A stretch of DNA of 64,000 nt from Alphaproteobacteria bacterium (GTDB taxonomy: Bacteria; Pseudomonadota; Alphaproteobacteria; MPNO01; UBA830): positions 1 through 64,000 of the forward strand of contig JAJEBT010000149.1 in NCBI GenBank assembly GCA_022822405.1. The letters run 5' to 3'. Positions 38,660-46,865 of the stretch are shown here, piece by piece (within the stretch, counting starts at the first letter, position 1; every line of letters begins with the position of its first letter). The notes beneath the pieces are model-generated. The model saw only the letters and a program-made list of their open reading frames with translations, was not told the DNA's origin and made no database searches. The position numbers and the translations under genes were made by a program.

Positions 38660-39432
38660 GGCATCACCTGTCCGGAGAATCCGCTTCCGAGGTACTTCAT
38701 CACCACGTCCGGGTTTTCCAGCACCTCCCTGGCCGTGCCCTCGGCCAGAACTTTTCCCTCAGCCATCACGATCACGGGATCGCAGAGGCGGGATATGAAA
38801 TCCATGTTGTGCTCGATCATGCAGAAGGTATAGCCGTGATCTCGGTTCAGGCTGAGGATCGAATCGCCGATGGTTTTCAGCAGGGTCGGGTTGACGCCGG
38901 CTCCGACCTCGTCGAGGAAGACGATGCGCGCTTCGACCATCATCGTGCGGCCGAGCTCGAGGAGCTTCTTCTGCCCGCCGGAGAGATTGCCCGCCGGCTC
39001 GTCAGCGAGGTGGTCGATTGTGAGGAATTCCATGACGTCTCGGGCGCGCTCGGCGATGGCGCGTTCCTCGCGCGCGACCAGCGCGGGGCGGAACCAGGCC
39101 TTGGGAAGGCTCTCGCCGGACTGTCCCCCCGGTACCATCATCAGGTTTTCGCGGACCGTCATGGTCGCGAATTCATGCGCAATCTGGAAGGTGCGGAGAA
39201 GCCCCCTGCCGAAGAGCGTATGGGGCGCCAGGCCGGTTATGTCCTCGCCGGCGAGATAGACCCGTCCGGCGGTCGGCCGGCACATGCCGGCGATGACGTT
39301 GAACAGCGTCGTCTTGCCCGCGCCGTTCGGGCCGATGAGGCCGGTGACCGAGCCGGCGGCAATCTCGAGTGACACGCCGTCGACGGCGCGGACGCCGCCG
39401 AAACGCATGTGAATGTCCTCGACCCTGAGCAT
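38656..39432 (-). CDS. livG: Branched-chain amino acid ABC transporter ATPase LivG
   Basis: Second ATPase of the transporter. The 258-aa protein starts LRVEDIHMRFGGVRAVDGVS, with Walker A GPNGAGKTT, signature LSGGQKKLLELGRTMM, Walker B VFLDEVGAGVNP, and a C-terminal extension ENPDVVMKYLG characteristic of LivG. It lies 72 bp downstream of the binding-protein gene. The Walker B context has EVGAG where most relatives have EPxAG. Confidence 0.94.
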   Translation of the reverse strand: MLRVEDIHMRFGGVRAVDGVSLEIAAGSVTGLIGPNGAGKTTLFNVIAGMCRPTAGRVYLAGEDITGLAPHTLFGRGLLRTFQIAHEFATMTVRENLMMVPGGQSGESLPKAWFRPALVAREERAIAERARDVMEFLTIDHLADEPAGNLSGGQKKLLELGRTMMVEARIVFLDEVGAGVNPTLLKTIGDSILSLNRDHGYTFCMIEHNMDFISRLCDPVIVMAEGKVLAEGTAREVLENPDVVMKYLGSGFSGQVMP

Positions 39433-39504
39433 CGGAAAGGGCAGGCGGCGCGGACAGGTCTCTCCGCGCCGCCGCCTCCGCGCTGTCCGGGTGAAACCCG
39501 GAGC

Positions 39505-40692
39505 CTAGTGGTAGCGAGCCGTCTCAATCTTGCCGTTGCGGATCTCGATCTCGCGGTAGTTGCCCTTGGATTCGCCGGGGCCGATCAGCTCGACCGCCGA
39601 TCCGCCGACATAATCGACATCGCCGCCGGCAGCGAGGATCTTGAGCGCCTTCGCGAGCTCTCCGGGGAGGATCTTCTCGCCCGGTGCGTTGGCAACTTCC
39701 ATCACCTTCTTGCTGTAGACACGCGGGTCGGATGACTTGGCGGCCTGCATGGCGAGCATGATGAGCGCCGCCGCATCATAGGACTCGGGGATGAACGGTC
39801 CGGTCTTGAAGCCGTTCTTCTTGGCGAGTTCCGCGATTATGGTCGTCCCCTTGCTGTCGGTGCCCGGATGCTGGCCGAACGAGCCGTTGAGATCCGCGCC
39901 GATGGCGGCGATGAGCGAGTCGCCGACCATGCCGTCGGGAAGCACGAACTTGTCGAAGGCGTCCTTGTCGAGCGCGGCGCGGATGATACCGAGCCCTCCC
40001 TTGTCGATATAGCCGACCACCGCGAGGGCGTCGCCGCCGGCGGATGCCAGCGCGGCCACTTCTGAGGAATAGTCGGCCTTGCCGTCTTCATGGGCAGCGA
40101 CGATCGTGATCTTGCCGCCGGCCTTCTCGAAGGCCGCCTTGAAGCTGTCGGCGAGGCCCTTGCCGTAGTCGTTGTTGGTGTAGGTCACGGCGACTTTGCC
40201 GATGCCGCGGTCCCTGATGACCTTGGCCATGACCGTGCCCTGGCGAGCGTCGGACGGTGCGGTTCGGAAGAACAGCCCGTCATCCTCGGCCGTGGACAGT
40301 CCGGGGCTGGTTGCCGAGGGCGAAATCATCACCATCCCGTTCGGGCGGGCAACGTTCTGCAACACGGCGCCCGTGATGCCCGAGCAGTCGCCGCCGACGA
40401 TGCCCTTCACCTTGTCCGAGGTCACCAAGCGTTCGGCCGCAGCGGTCGCGGCGGCATTGTCGACGCATGTCGAATCGGCCTTGACGGCCACGACCGTGGA
40501 TCCGCCGAGGAGAAGCTTCGATTCAGAAACCTCCTTCATCGCCAATTCCGCGGCGGCACCCATCGGCGGGGTAAGGGATTCGATGGGACCCGTAAATCCG
40601 AACAGGATTCCGAGTTTTATGGTCTCGCCGCTGGCCGCTCCCGCAGCCATTGTCATTGCCGCTATGGCAGCAAAGAACGTCTTGCGCATCAT
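39505..40692 (-). CDS. livK: Branched-chain amino acid-type periplasmic binding protein
   Basis: Substrate-binding component of the Liv transporter, 395 aa, exported by a signal peptide (KTFFAAIAAMTMAAGAASGE). The mature part is a type I periplasmic binding fold, starting IKLGILFGFTGPIES. Family members bind Leu/Ile/Val but also amides, urea or aromatic acids, so the ligand is not certain. The start at 40692 follows AGGAGA on the minus strand; the ATG at 40689 is an equal alternative. First gene of the operon, with a candidate promoter 100-125 bp upstream. Confidence 0.92.
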   Translation of the reverse strand: MMRKTFFAAIAAMTMAAGAASGETIKLGILFGFTGPIESLTPPMGAAAELAMKEVSESKLLLGGSTVVAVKADSTCVDNAAATAAAERLVTSDKVKGIVGGDCSGITGAVLQNVARPNGMVMISPSATSPGLSTAEDDGLFFRTAPSDARQGTVMAKVIRDRGIGKVAVTYTNNDYGKGLADSFKAAFEKAGGKITIVAAHEDGKADYSSEVAALASAGGDALAVVGYIDKGGLGIIRAALDKDAFDKFVLPDGMVGDSLIAAIGADLNGSFGQHPGTDSKGTTIIAELAKKNGFKTGPFIPESYDAAALIMLAMQAAKSSDPRVYSKKVMEVANAPGEKILPGELAKALKILAAGGDVDYVGGSAVELIGPGESKGNYREIEIRNGKIETARYH

Positions 40693-40789
40693 TGGATGTC
40701 TCCTGTTTTCCTCTGTGGTCGTTGTCGTGCGCGATGCGCCCGAAAGACCATGGCGCCTGTTCCGTAGATGGCCTTGCCGGGGCGCGAAT

Positions 40790-40818
40790 TCAATACGCGC
40801 TCTCGACTCTCCTGGCAA
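40790..40818 (-). promoter_or_regulatory. Candidate promoter of the liv operon
   Basis: On the minus strand TTGCCA (40818-40813, five of six matches), a 17-bp spacer, and TATTGA (40795-40790) as a weak -10 box. It would give a leader of about 90 bases before livK. Confidence 0.4.
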
Positions 40819-40956
40819 TGTCGGCGGATCCATGCCTGGCGCTCCGCCGGGGCCGCAGCGCCCTGGAGGCGATGGGGCGGGCAGCCGTCGGCGACGACAG
40901 TTGCCGCCTTTGCGCCCACGCGCGAAAGCGGCCCCTCGGCATCCGGCCGTTGCCGT

Positions 40957-41781
40957 CTAGGAGGCGCGCCGGCTTTCCTGGATGACGTTCGGGTCGGCAT
41001 AGGCCTGTTTCCAGTATCTGATCGCCTCCATGCAGTCAGGGTCGAAGTCGGAGCGAGGTTCGGGATCGTGGTCCCAGTGGCCGTACCGGTCAGTGCCGCG
41101 CACGAGGCTTGCCGTGCGGCGGCCGAGCACACACCTGGTACGGGTCGGAAGAAAGGTGAACGACATGCCGAGGCGCCGGTCGTTCGAGGTGTTGGGCGGC
41201 GAGCTGTGGAGCATGCGTTCGTGGTGCATCGAGAATTGCCCGGCGCGGAGCGGCATGAAGACTGCCGTGCTGTCGTCGAGCCCTTCGATGGACTGGCCGC
41301 GTGCGAGCAGGTTTTTCGGGTCGTAGGTCTCGACATGCTGCTGGTCTTCCCACTTATGGCTTCCGGGAAGTACGCGCATGCAACCGTTCTCGGGTGTGGC
41401 GTCGGTGAACGCCAGCCAGAGCGTGATCACATCATGCGGATCGAGGCCGTAATAGGCAGAGTCCTGATGCCAGGAAACAAATTTCCTGTCGCGGGCGTCC
41501 TTGAACCAGAAGGTCGAGAGATAGAGGAGTATGTCCGGTCCGATCAGATCCTCGACGGCATCAAGCAGTCTGGGATGGCGGGCGATTTCCCAGAGCCACC
41601 TGAACCCGAGATGCACCTTGATTCGCAGGTGCGCCGAGATCGGCCCGTCGATGGTCGCCTCATACGCCTCCAGCCGCGTGCGGCATTCGGCCGCCTCTTC
41701 CGCCGTCAGGCAATCGAAGGGAAAGACGTAGCCCTCGTTCCAGAACTGGTCGACCTGGTTACTTGTGAGAGTGCGGGGCAT
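40957..41781 (-). CDS. Phytanoyl-CoA dioxygenase family protein
   Basis: Predicted Fe(II)/2-oxoglutarate-dependent oxygenase, 274 aa. The iron triad appears as H105 and D107 (SWHQDSAYYG) and H192 (ERMLHSSPPN), with R203 a candidate 2-oxoglutarate-binding Arg. DVITLWLAFTDATPENGCMR and VLPGSHKW are characteristic of the PhyH family. The substrate is unknown; members hydroxylate lipids, ectoine, and natural products. The ATG at 41781 was chosen because similarity starts at MPRTLTSNQV; the frame is open far upstream on the antisense of ispG, which is not coding. It lies 264 bp upstream of livK, same strand. Confidence 0.9.
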   Translation of the reverse strand: MPRTLTSNQVDQFWNEGYVFPFDCLTAEEAAECRTRLEAYEATIDGPISAHLRIKVHLGFRWLWEIARHPRLLDAVEDLIGPDILLYLSTFWFKDARDRKFVSWHQDSAYYGLDPHDVITLWLAFTDATPENGCMRVLPGSHKWEDQQHVETYDPKNLLARGQSIEGLDDSTAVFMPLRAGQFSMHHERMLHSSPPNTSNDRRLGMSFTFLPTRTRCVLGRRTASLVRGTDRYGHWDHDPEPRSDFDPDCMEAIRYWKQAYADPNVIQESRRAS

Positions 41782-41910
41782 GGCCTCGCTCCCTAGCCGT
41801 TCTTTGGCGCAACGGTAGCACAGGATACGTGGGAACGGCAGGGCGGAGACAGGAGGCGCCGGTCGCGCGATCTCACCGACAGCAGTTTGCCGGACCGGGA
41901 AATGGCTGTT

Positions 41911-42597
41911 ATGTCTGCACCGCAGCAATGCAGCTGGTGGAAAAGCCTGGTCAGCGACGTGAAGCTCATTTGTCTTGACATGGAGGGTGTTCTCACCCCC
42001 GAGATCTGGATCGAGCTGGCCGAGCGCAGCGGCGTCGACGAGCTCCGGCGAACCACCCGCGATGAGCCCGACTATGACGCACTCATGAAATACCGCATCG
42101 ACGTGCTCGATCGCCACGGCCTCGGCATGCCCGCGCTCAAGCCGGTCATCGATTCGCTCGATCCGCTCCCGGGCGCTCTCGAATTCCTCGACGAGCTGCG
42201 CAGCCGCCACCAGGTTGTCATCCTGTCGGACACGTTCCGGGAATTCGTGGGGCCCTTGATGGCGAAGCTCGGGCGCCCGACGCTCTTCTGCCATCAACTC
42301 CTGATCGGCGAGAACGGACGGATCAGCGGATACAGGCAGCGCATGCCCGATCACAAACGCGCTGCGGTCATGGCGTTCCAGGGCCTCAGATTCACGGTCT
42401 ATGCCGCCGGCGATTCCTACAATGATACCCGGATGCTCGCTGCGGCGGATGCCGGTTTCCTGTTTCGTCCGCCGCCCGGCCTGATCGAAGAGTTTCCGGA
42501 ATTTCCCGTCCTGAGCGAGTATTCGGACATGTTGGAGGCCTTTGCGGCGCCGGCGCCGCGGGAAGAACCGAGACAACGCAGACTCGGGGGGATGTAA
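41911..42597 (+). CDS. thrH: ThrH-type phosphoserine phosphatase / homoserine kinase-like protein
   Basis: HAD-superfamily protein closely following the Pseudomonas ThrH pattern: KLICLDMEGVLTPEIWIELAE (nucleophile Asp in LDMEG), TTRDEPDYDALMKYR, VVILSDTFREFVGPLM, and AAGDSYNDTRML. ThrH removes phosphate from phosphoserine and can pass it to homoserine. Start is uncertain: ATG 41911 gives 228 aa, while GTG 41959 would begin exactly where known ThrH proteins begin; neither has a strong ribosome-binding site. It precedes ispG by 3 bp. Confidence 0.9.
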   Translation: MSAPQQCSWWKSLVSDVKLICLDMEGVLTPEIWIELAERSGVDELRRTTRDEPDYDALMKYRIDVLDRHGLGMPALKPVIDSLDPLPGALEFLDELRSRHQVVILSDTFREFVGPLMAKLGRPTLFCHQLLIGENGRISGYRQRMPDHKRAAVMAFQGLRFTVYAAGDSYNDTRMLAAADAGFLFRPPPGLIEEFPEFPVLSEYSDMLEAFAAPAPREEPRQRRLGGM

Positions 42598-42600
42598 GCG

Positions 42601-43863
42601 ATGACTGATGTTCGCACGGAGAAGACGGCGGACCACGAACCGTCGCGCCGCCGAAGCGTTGGCGTCCGGGTCGGAAACGTGGTCATCGGGGGAGGAGCGC
42701 CGATCGTGGTCCAGTCGATGACGGACACCGATACCGCCGACGTCGAAGCCACGGTGCGTCAGGTTTCCGAACTCGCCCGCGCCGGCTCCGAGATCGTGCG
42801 CATCACCGTGGACCGCGACGAGGCTGCAAGAGCGGTTCCGAGAATTCGCGACCGTCTGGACCAGATGGACGTCAACGTGCCGTTGGTCGGCGACTTCCAC
42901 TATATCGGGCACAAGCTCCTTTCCGAGAATCCGGCCTGCGCCGAGGCGCTCGCGAAATACCGGATCAATCCCGGCAATGTCGGATTCCGGGAAAAGCGCG
43001 ACCAGCAGTTCTCCGCCATGATCGAGATTGCCAACCGCAATGCCAAGCCGGTGCGTATCGGCGTCAACTGGGGTTCCCTCGACCAGGAGCTGCTGACCAC
43101 GCTGATGGACGAGAACGCGTTCGCCGGACACCCGAAGGACGCCTCCGCCGTCACGCGGGAGGCGATGGTCATGTCCGGCCTTCTCTCGGCCGCGCGCGCC
43201 GAGGAGCTCGGCATGCCGAGGGACCGCATCATCATTTCGGCCAAGGTTTCGGCAATCCAGCAGCTGATCGCGGTCTACCGGGATCTCGCCGCCCGCTGCG
43301 ACTACGCGCTCCATCTCGGTCTGACGGAAGCGGGAATGGGAACCAAGGGGATCGTCGCCTCGGCCGCTGGCATGGGCATCCTGCTCCAGGACGGCATCGG
43401 CGATACCGTGCGCGTGTCGCTCACGCCAGAACCTGGCGGCGACCGGACTCGCGAGGTCGTCGTCGCCCAGGAACTGCTGCAGACCATGGGCCTCAGGCCG
43501 TTCCTGCCGCTGGTGGCCTCCTGTCCGGGATGCGGCCGCACGACATCGAGCTTCTTCCGGGAGCTCGCGCAGCAAATACAGGATCATGTTCGCGGCAGCA
43601 TGCCCGAGTGGAGGCGGAAATATCCCGGCGTCGAGAACCTGAACGTTGCGGTGATGGGATGCATCGTCAACGGTCCCGGCGAATCTCGGCACGCCGATAT
43701 CGGGATCAGCCTGCCCGGCACGGGCGAAAGCCCCGCGGCGCCGGTCTTCATCGACGGCGAGAAGAAGATGACACTGCGCGGCGCCGGAATCGCGGACGAA
43801 TTCCTGGAAATAGTCGAGACCTATATCGAAGGCCGTTACGGCGCGAATCCGGGCGGTGGCTGA
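42601..43863 (+). CDS. ispG: 4-hydroxy-3-methylbut-2-enyl diphosphate synthase (flavodoxin)
   Basis: Penultimate MEP-pathway enzyme, converting MEcPP to HMBPP with a [4Fe-4S] cluster. The 420-aa protein is the two-domain bacterial form: a TIM barrel ([36 protein letters not shown]) and a C-terminal domain with cluster cysteines C308 and C311 (SCPGCGRTT) and C354 ([11 protein letters not shown]). It lies 3 bp upstream of an Fe-S scaffold gene, hinting at coupled cluster supply. Confidence 0.97.
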   Translation: MTDVRTEKTADHEPSRRRSVGVRVGNVVIGGGAPIVVQSMTDTDTADVEATVRQVSELARAGSEIVRITVDRDEAARAVPRIRDRLDQMDVNVPLVGDFHYIGHKLLSENPACAEALAKYRINPGNVGFREKRDQQFSAMIEIANRNAKPVRIGVNWGSLDQELLTTLMDENAFAGHPKDASAVTREAMVMSGLLSAARAEELGMPRDRIIISAKVSAIQQLIAVYRDLAARCDYALHLGLTEAGMGTKGIVASAAGMGILLQDGIGDTVRVSLTPEPGGDRTREVVVAQELLQTMGLRPFLPLVASCPGCGRTTSSFFRELAQQIQDHVRGSMPEWRRKYPGVENLNVAVMGCIVNGPGESRHADIGISLPGTGESPAAPVFIDGEKKMTLRGAGIADEFLEIVETYIEGRYGANPGGG

Positions 43864-43866
43864 TAC

Positions 43867-44679
43867 ATGTTCATAGAAACCCACCGCCTCGATGATTCTA
43901 GGCTGATGCGCTTCGTTCCGGGCGAGCCGGTCCTGTCGCCCGGAACTCCGGAGGTGGATGAGGAAAGCGCGGCGTCATCGTCGCCGCTGGCGCGGCGCTT
44001 GTTGTCCATCGACGGGATCGAGGGGGTAACGCTGAGCCTCGACGAAATCACCGTGCGGCGATCGGACGGATTCGAGTGGTACATACTCAAGCCGCCGGTT
44101 CTCGGCGCGATAATGACCCATTACGGCTCAGGTGAGCCGGTCTTGGCGGATCCGGAAATTATCGAGACGCTGGCCTTCCTCGACGCCCGAATCCGGCCCG
44201 CGGCGGAAGCCTATGGCGGCGGCGTGCGCTTTTGCGGCCTCGAATCGGGGGTGCTCACGCTGGAGCTGACAGGAGGCGGAGGCGCCCGCAAGGACATGAT
44301 CGCCAACATCATCCGCCATCACCTGCCGCATGTGCGGGATGTCGCCTGGCACGGCGAGACGCCACCTGCCGCGCTTCCCGACGAACTGCTCGAAGCCGGA
44401 GCCGGGGCCCTCGAGGGGCCGGAGGCCGGCGCGGTTCTGGAGTTCCTCGAAGAGCGCGTCAACCCGGCGGTCGCCGCCCATGGCGGCCACATCTCCCTGC
44501 TCGGAGTGGTCGACCACATCGCCTATGTCCGCATGGAAGGCGGGTGCCAGGGCTGCTCGGCCTCAGCGCTTACGTTGCAGCAGGGGATCCGCGATGCTGT
44601 CATCGCGGAAATCGTCTCCATCCAAGACGTTGTCGACGTCACCGATCACGCCGAAGGCCTGAACCCCTTCTACAACTGA
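43867..44679 (+). CDS. Nfu-type iron-sulfur scaffold with duplicated NifU domain
   Basis: A 270-aa protein. Residues 1-88 match the Nfu N-terminal domain (RLMRFVPGEPVL, GFEWYILKPPVLGAIM). Residues 99-158 resemble a NifU C-terminal domain, but TGGGGARK stands where the cluster-binding CxxC should be. Residues 188-260 are a second NifU domain with intact C227-Q-G-C230, the cysteines that hold a bridging [4Fe-4S] between two subunits. Typical Nfu proteins of about 185-190 aa have only one such domain. It directly follows ispG, whose product needs a [4Fe-4S] cluster. The start is the first ATG after the ispG stop. Confidence 0.9.
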   Translation: MFIETHRLDDSRLMRFVPGEPVLSPGTPEVDEESAASSSPLARRLLSIDGIEGVTLSLDEITVRRSDGFEWYILKPPVLGAIMTHYGSGEPVLADPEIIETLAFLDARIRPAAEAYGGGVRFCGLESGVLTLELTGGGGARKDMIANIIRHHLPHVRDVAWHGETPPAALPDELLEAGAGALEGPEAGAVLEFLEERVNPAVAAHGGHISLLGVVDHIAYVRMEGGCQGCSASALTLQQGIRDAVIAEIVSIQDVVDVTDHAEGLNPFYN

Positions 44680-44692
44680 TCCGGCGCGGCGC

Positions 44693-45514
44693 CTACGCAG
44701 CCCGTGCCGCGCGCTCCTCGGCGGCTTCGAAATCGAACGGTTCGGGCTCGATGTCGCCGGCATAGATGGCGTCCATGCGCTCCTGGGAAAGCGGATAGGA
44801 GAACTGCCCGTTGCGCATCGGGATGCGCAGCCGAAGCAGGCGGACGACCAGCTCAGTCAGCCGTTCCCACTCGTCCTCGGCCAGCCCCTCGTCGTCGAGC
44901 CCGACGATGCCCTGAAGCATGTGTCCGAACTCGTCTTCGTAGACCAGTTCGCAGGCCTTCGAGATCAGGTCGTTGGCAGCGGCGAAGGACCCGCCCTTGC
45001 CGCCGACGCGCATGCCCTCGCGGAAGAGCGTGCAGTAGCCGCCTTCGGAAAACTTCGACGCCCGGAGCCCCATGGCGCCGTGATCGGCGAGGATGCGGTA
45101 GCGCATTTCGGTGAGCGTCCGGTCTTCTTCCCAGCCGTCGCTGGCCTGCGGGTCGAGCGCCGGTGCGCCCTCGGGCCGGATGGCGTCATAGGCGTCCGCG
45201 AAGGCGCAGAAATGGCTGAACTCTTCGTAAAGCTCCTCCATCAGGTGGCGGACATGGTGACGGTCGACGCCGCGGTCGAGCCTGGGCAGCGCCTCGCCAA
45301 TCTCCTTCAGCGGACCGTCGATGACGCCCATGTTGTCGAGCTCGCCGACCCCCGATCCCTTGAGTTCCTTGAAGCACTGGAGCTGCAGCCAACGGAGATC
45401 GGTCTCGACCGTCCGGCCTTCCCAGTCCCAGTAGGTCCGAACGACCTCGGCCTCCCCGGCAAAGAGCGGCGCAGCAGCGGCGATCAGACTGTGTAGTCCC
45501 GTGCTTCCGGACAT
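44693..45514 (-). CDS. Uncharacterised protein with two ExxH motifs, possibly ferritin-like
   Basis: A 273-aa, probably all-helical protein that I do not recognise by name. It carries two ExxH motifs, E98-F-S-H101 (in LMEELYEEFSHF) and E195-F-G-H198 (in LVYEDEFGHMLQ), roughly 100 residues apart. That spacing, within helices and with other Glu residues upstream of each, is what carboxylate-bridged di-iron (ferritin-like) proteins show. No signal peptide or membrane segment is seen. The ATG follows GGGAG at suitable spacing; a longer upstream reading lacks one. It converges on the nfu gene with a 13-bp gap. The functional idea is inference only. Confidence 0.75.
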   Translation of the reverse strand: MSGSTGLHSLIAAAAPLFAGEAEVVRTYWDWEGRTVETDLRWLQLQCFKELKGSGVGELDNMGVIDGPLKEIGEALPRLDRGVDRHHVRHLMEELYEEFSHFCAFADAYDAIRPEGAPALDPQASDGWEEDRTLTEMRYRILADHGAMGLRASKFSEGGYCTLFREGMRVGGKGGSFAAANDLISKACELVYEDEFGHMLQGIVGLDDEGLAEDEWERLTELVVRLLRLRIPMRNGQFSYPLSQERMDAIYAGDIEPEPFDFEAAEERAARAA

Positions 45515-45710
45515 CAACTGTTCTCCCGACAGTGGTGCGATCGGCGGACATCTCCTCCGGGACAGAACCGGCAGACGTCTTTCCTTTGATGTTCCAATCA
45601 CCTATTGATGTCAAGGGCATGTCTGCGGACGGTGCCCGCAATGCGGCGCATGCCGCTCCGCAGGTGCGGTTGACGCGGCACCGGGCCGTTGCCGTGGAAC
45701 GGAGGAAGAC

Positions 45711-46466
45711 GTGAGCATCTGGGGCAAGATCATCGGCGGGACGCTGGGCTTCGCCTTCGGCGGGCCGCTCGGTGCGCTGATTGGCGCTGTCGCCGGTCAC
45801 ATGGTCGACAGGTCGAAGCGCGGCGGTGGCGATGACGCTACGCTGCTCGGGCGTGGCGGCATGGATCTCCAGGTGGCGTTCACGGTTGCGTTCATCGCGC
45901 TGGCGGCGAAGCTTGCGAAGGCCGACGGGCAGGTCACCCGTGATGAGATAGCCACCCTCAAGCGCATCTTCAACATACCCGAGCATGCCGCAGGCGAAGT
46001 CGGTGCGATCTTCAACGAGGCGAAGAGGGACGCGGGTGGTTTCGAGCCCTATGCGGAGCAGATCGCCGCGCTGCTCGGCCACGACCGGTCAGTGCTCGAG
46101 GGCCTCGTCGGCGCCTTGCTGATGATCGCGCATGCAGACGGGGTCTATCACCCGGCCGAGCGCGCCTATATCGGCGAGGTCGCGCACATCTTCGGTTTCG
46201 GCCCGGCCGACGTGCGGCGCATCGAACGGACCTTCGTCGTCGACGGTGCCTCGGCAGACAGCAATCCTTACGAGATCCTCGGCATTGATGCCGGTGCGGA
46301 CGATCGGGAGGTCAGGACGGCCTATCGCCGGCTGTTGCAGGAGAACCACCCCGACAAGCTTATGGCACAGGGGCTGCCCGAGGAGTTCGTCGAGGTTGCC
46401 AACCGGAAAATGGCCGAGATCAATGCTGCCTATGACCGGATCAAGAAGGAACGCAACCTGAGCTGA
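45711..46466 (+). CDS. DjlA-like membrane co-chaperone (TerB + J domain)
   Basis: A 251-aa protein. Residues 7-30 are a glycine-zipper-like membrane segment (GGTLGFAFGGPLGALIGAVAG). Residues about 50-165 form a TerB-like helical domain with two acidic DG motifs (AKADGQVTRDE, AHADGVYHPAE). The C-terminus is a J domain (NPYEILGIDAGA) with HPD in ENHPDKL, which stimulates DnaK. The architecture matches DjlA. It starts with GTG after GGAGGAAG, divergent from the ExxH protein gene with about 200 bp between them. Confidence 0.92.
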   Translation: MSIWGKIIGGTLGFAFGGPLGALIGAVAGHMVDRSKRGGGDDATLLGRGGMDLQVAFTVAFIALAAKLAKADGQVTRDEIATLKRIFNIPEHAAGEVGAIFNEAKRDAGGFEPYAEQIAALLGHDRSVLEGLVGALLMIAHADGVYHPAERAYIGEVAHIFGFGPADVRRIERTFVVDGASADSNPYEILGIDAGADDREVRTAYRRLLQENHPDKLMAQGLPEEFVEVANRKMAEINAAYDRIKKERNLS

Positions 46467-46501
46467 CAAGGGTCCGCCGCCGGCGGATGCGGGGAGAGGG
46501 C

Positions 46502-46846
46502 ATGTCCGAAACCAGCGCGGCCAGGATGGTCTATGTCACCGTCGGCAGTCCGGAGGAGGCCCGGGCCATCGGCAGGGTTCTCGTTGACGAGCGTCTTGCC
46601 GCCTGCGTGAACATCTTCGAGTCCATGACGTCGCTCTATCGCTGGGAAGGCGACTTGTGCGAGGACCGGGAGACGGTACTGATCGCCAAGACCCGCGCGG
46701 AGCTCGTCGATGCGCTGACGGAACGGGTGGTTGCGCTCCACAGCTACGACTGCCCCTGCGTGGCCGCACTGCCCGTTGTTGGCGGCAATGCGCGCTTTCT
46801 GGCCTGGATCGCGGACGAAACGGCGGACGACAGCGCCGTCTCCTGA
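46502..46846 (+). CDS. cutA: Divalent-cation tolerance protein CutA
   Basis: A 114-aa trimeric CutA1-family protein: MVYVTVGSPEEARAIGRVLV, then LAACVNIFESMTSLYRWEG and LPVVGGNARFLAWI. Linked to copper and other metal tolerance in E. coli, though its biochemical role remains debated. The ATG at 46502 follows GGGGAGAGGG; a start 15 bp earlier is less likely. Its TGA lies in the left arm of a hairpin shared with the convergent metY stop. Confidence 0.93.
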   Translation: MSETSAARMVYVTVGSPEEARAIGRVLVDERLAACVNIFESMTSLYRWEGDLCEDRETVLIAKTRAELVDALTERVVALHSYDCPCVAALPVVGGNARFLAWIADETADDSAVS

Positions 46847-46865
46847 CGGCGTCCGCCTTCAGGAG
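46840..46865. terminator. Palindrome spanning both stops of cutA and metY
   Basis: CTCCTGA (46840-46846) and TCAGGAG (46859-46865) are perfect 7-bp arms with a further GGCG/CGCC pairing inside. The left arm contains the cutA stop TGA and the right arm, on the other strand, the metY stop TGA. It probably ends or protects transcripts in both directions, although no T-tract is present. Confidence 0.6.

Noticed and set aside
40957-43884. 975-codon minus-strand frame covering phyH and the antisense of thrH and ispG
   Set aside because: Only the last 274 codons resemble a known protein (PhyH). The rest is the complement of two well-supported genes in GC-rich DNA, where antisense frames stay open by codon bias.
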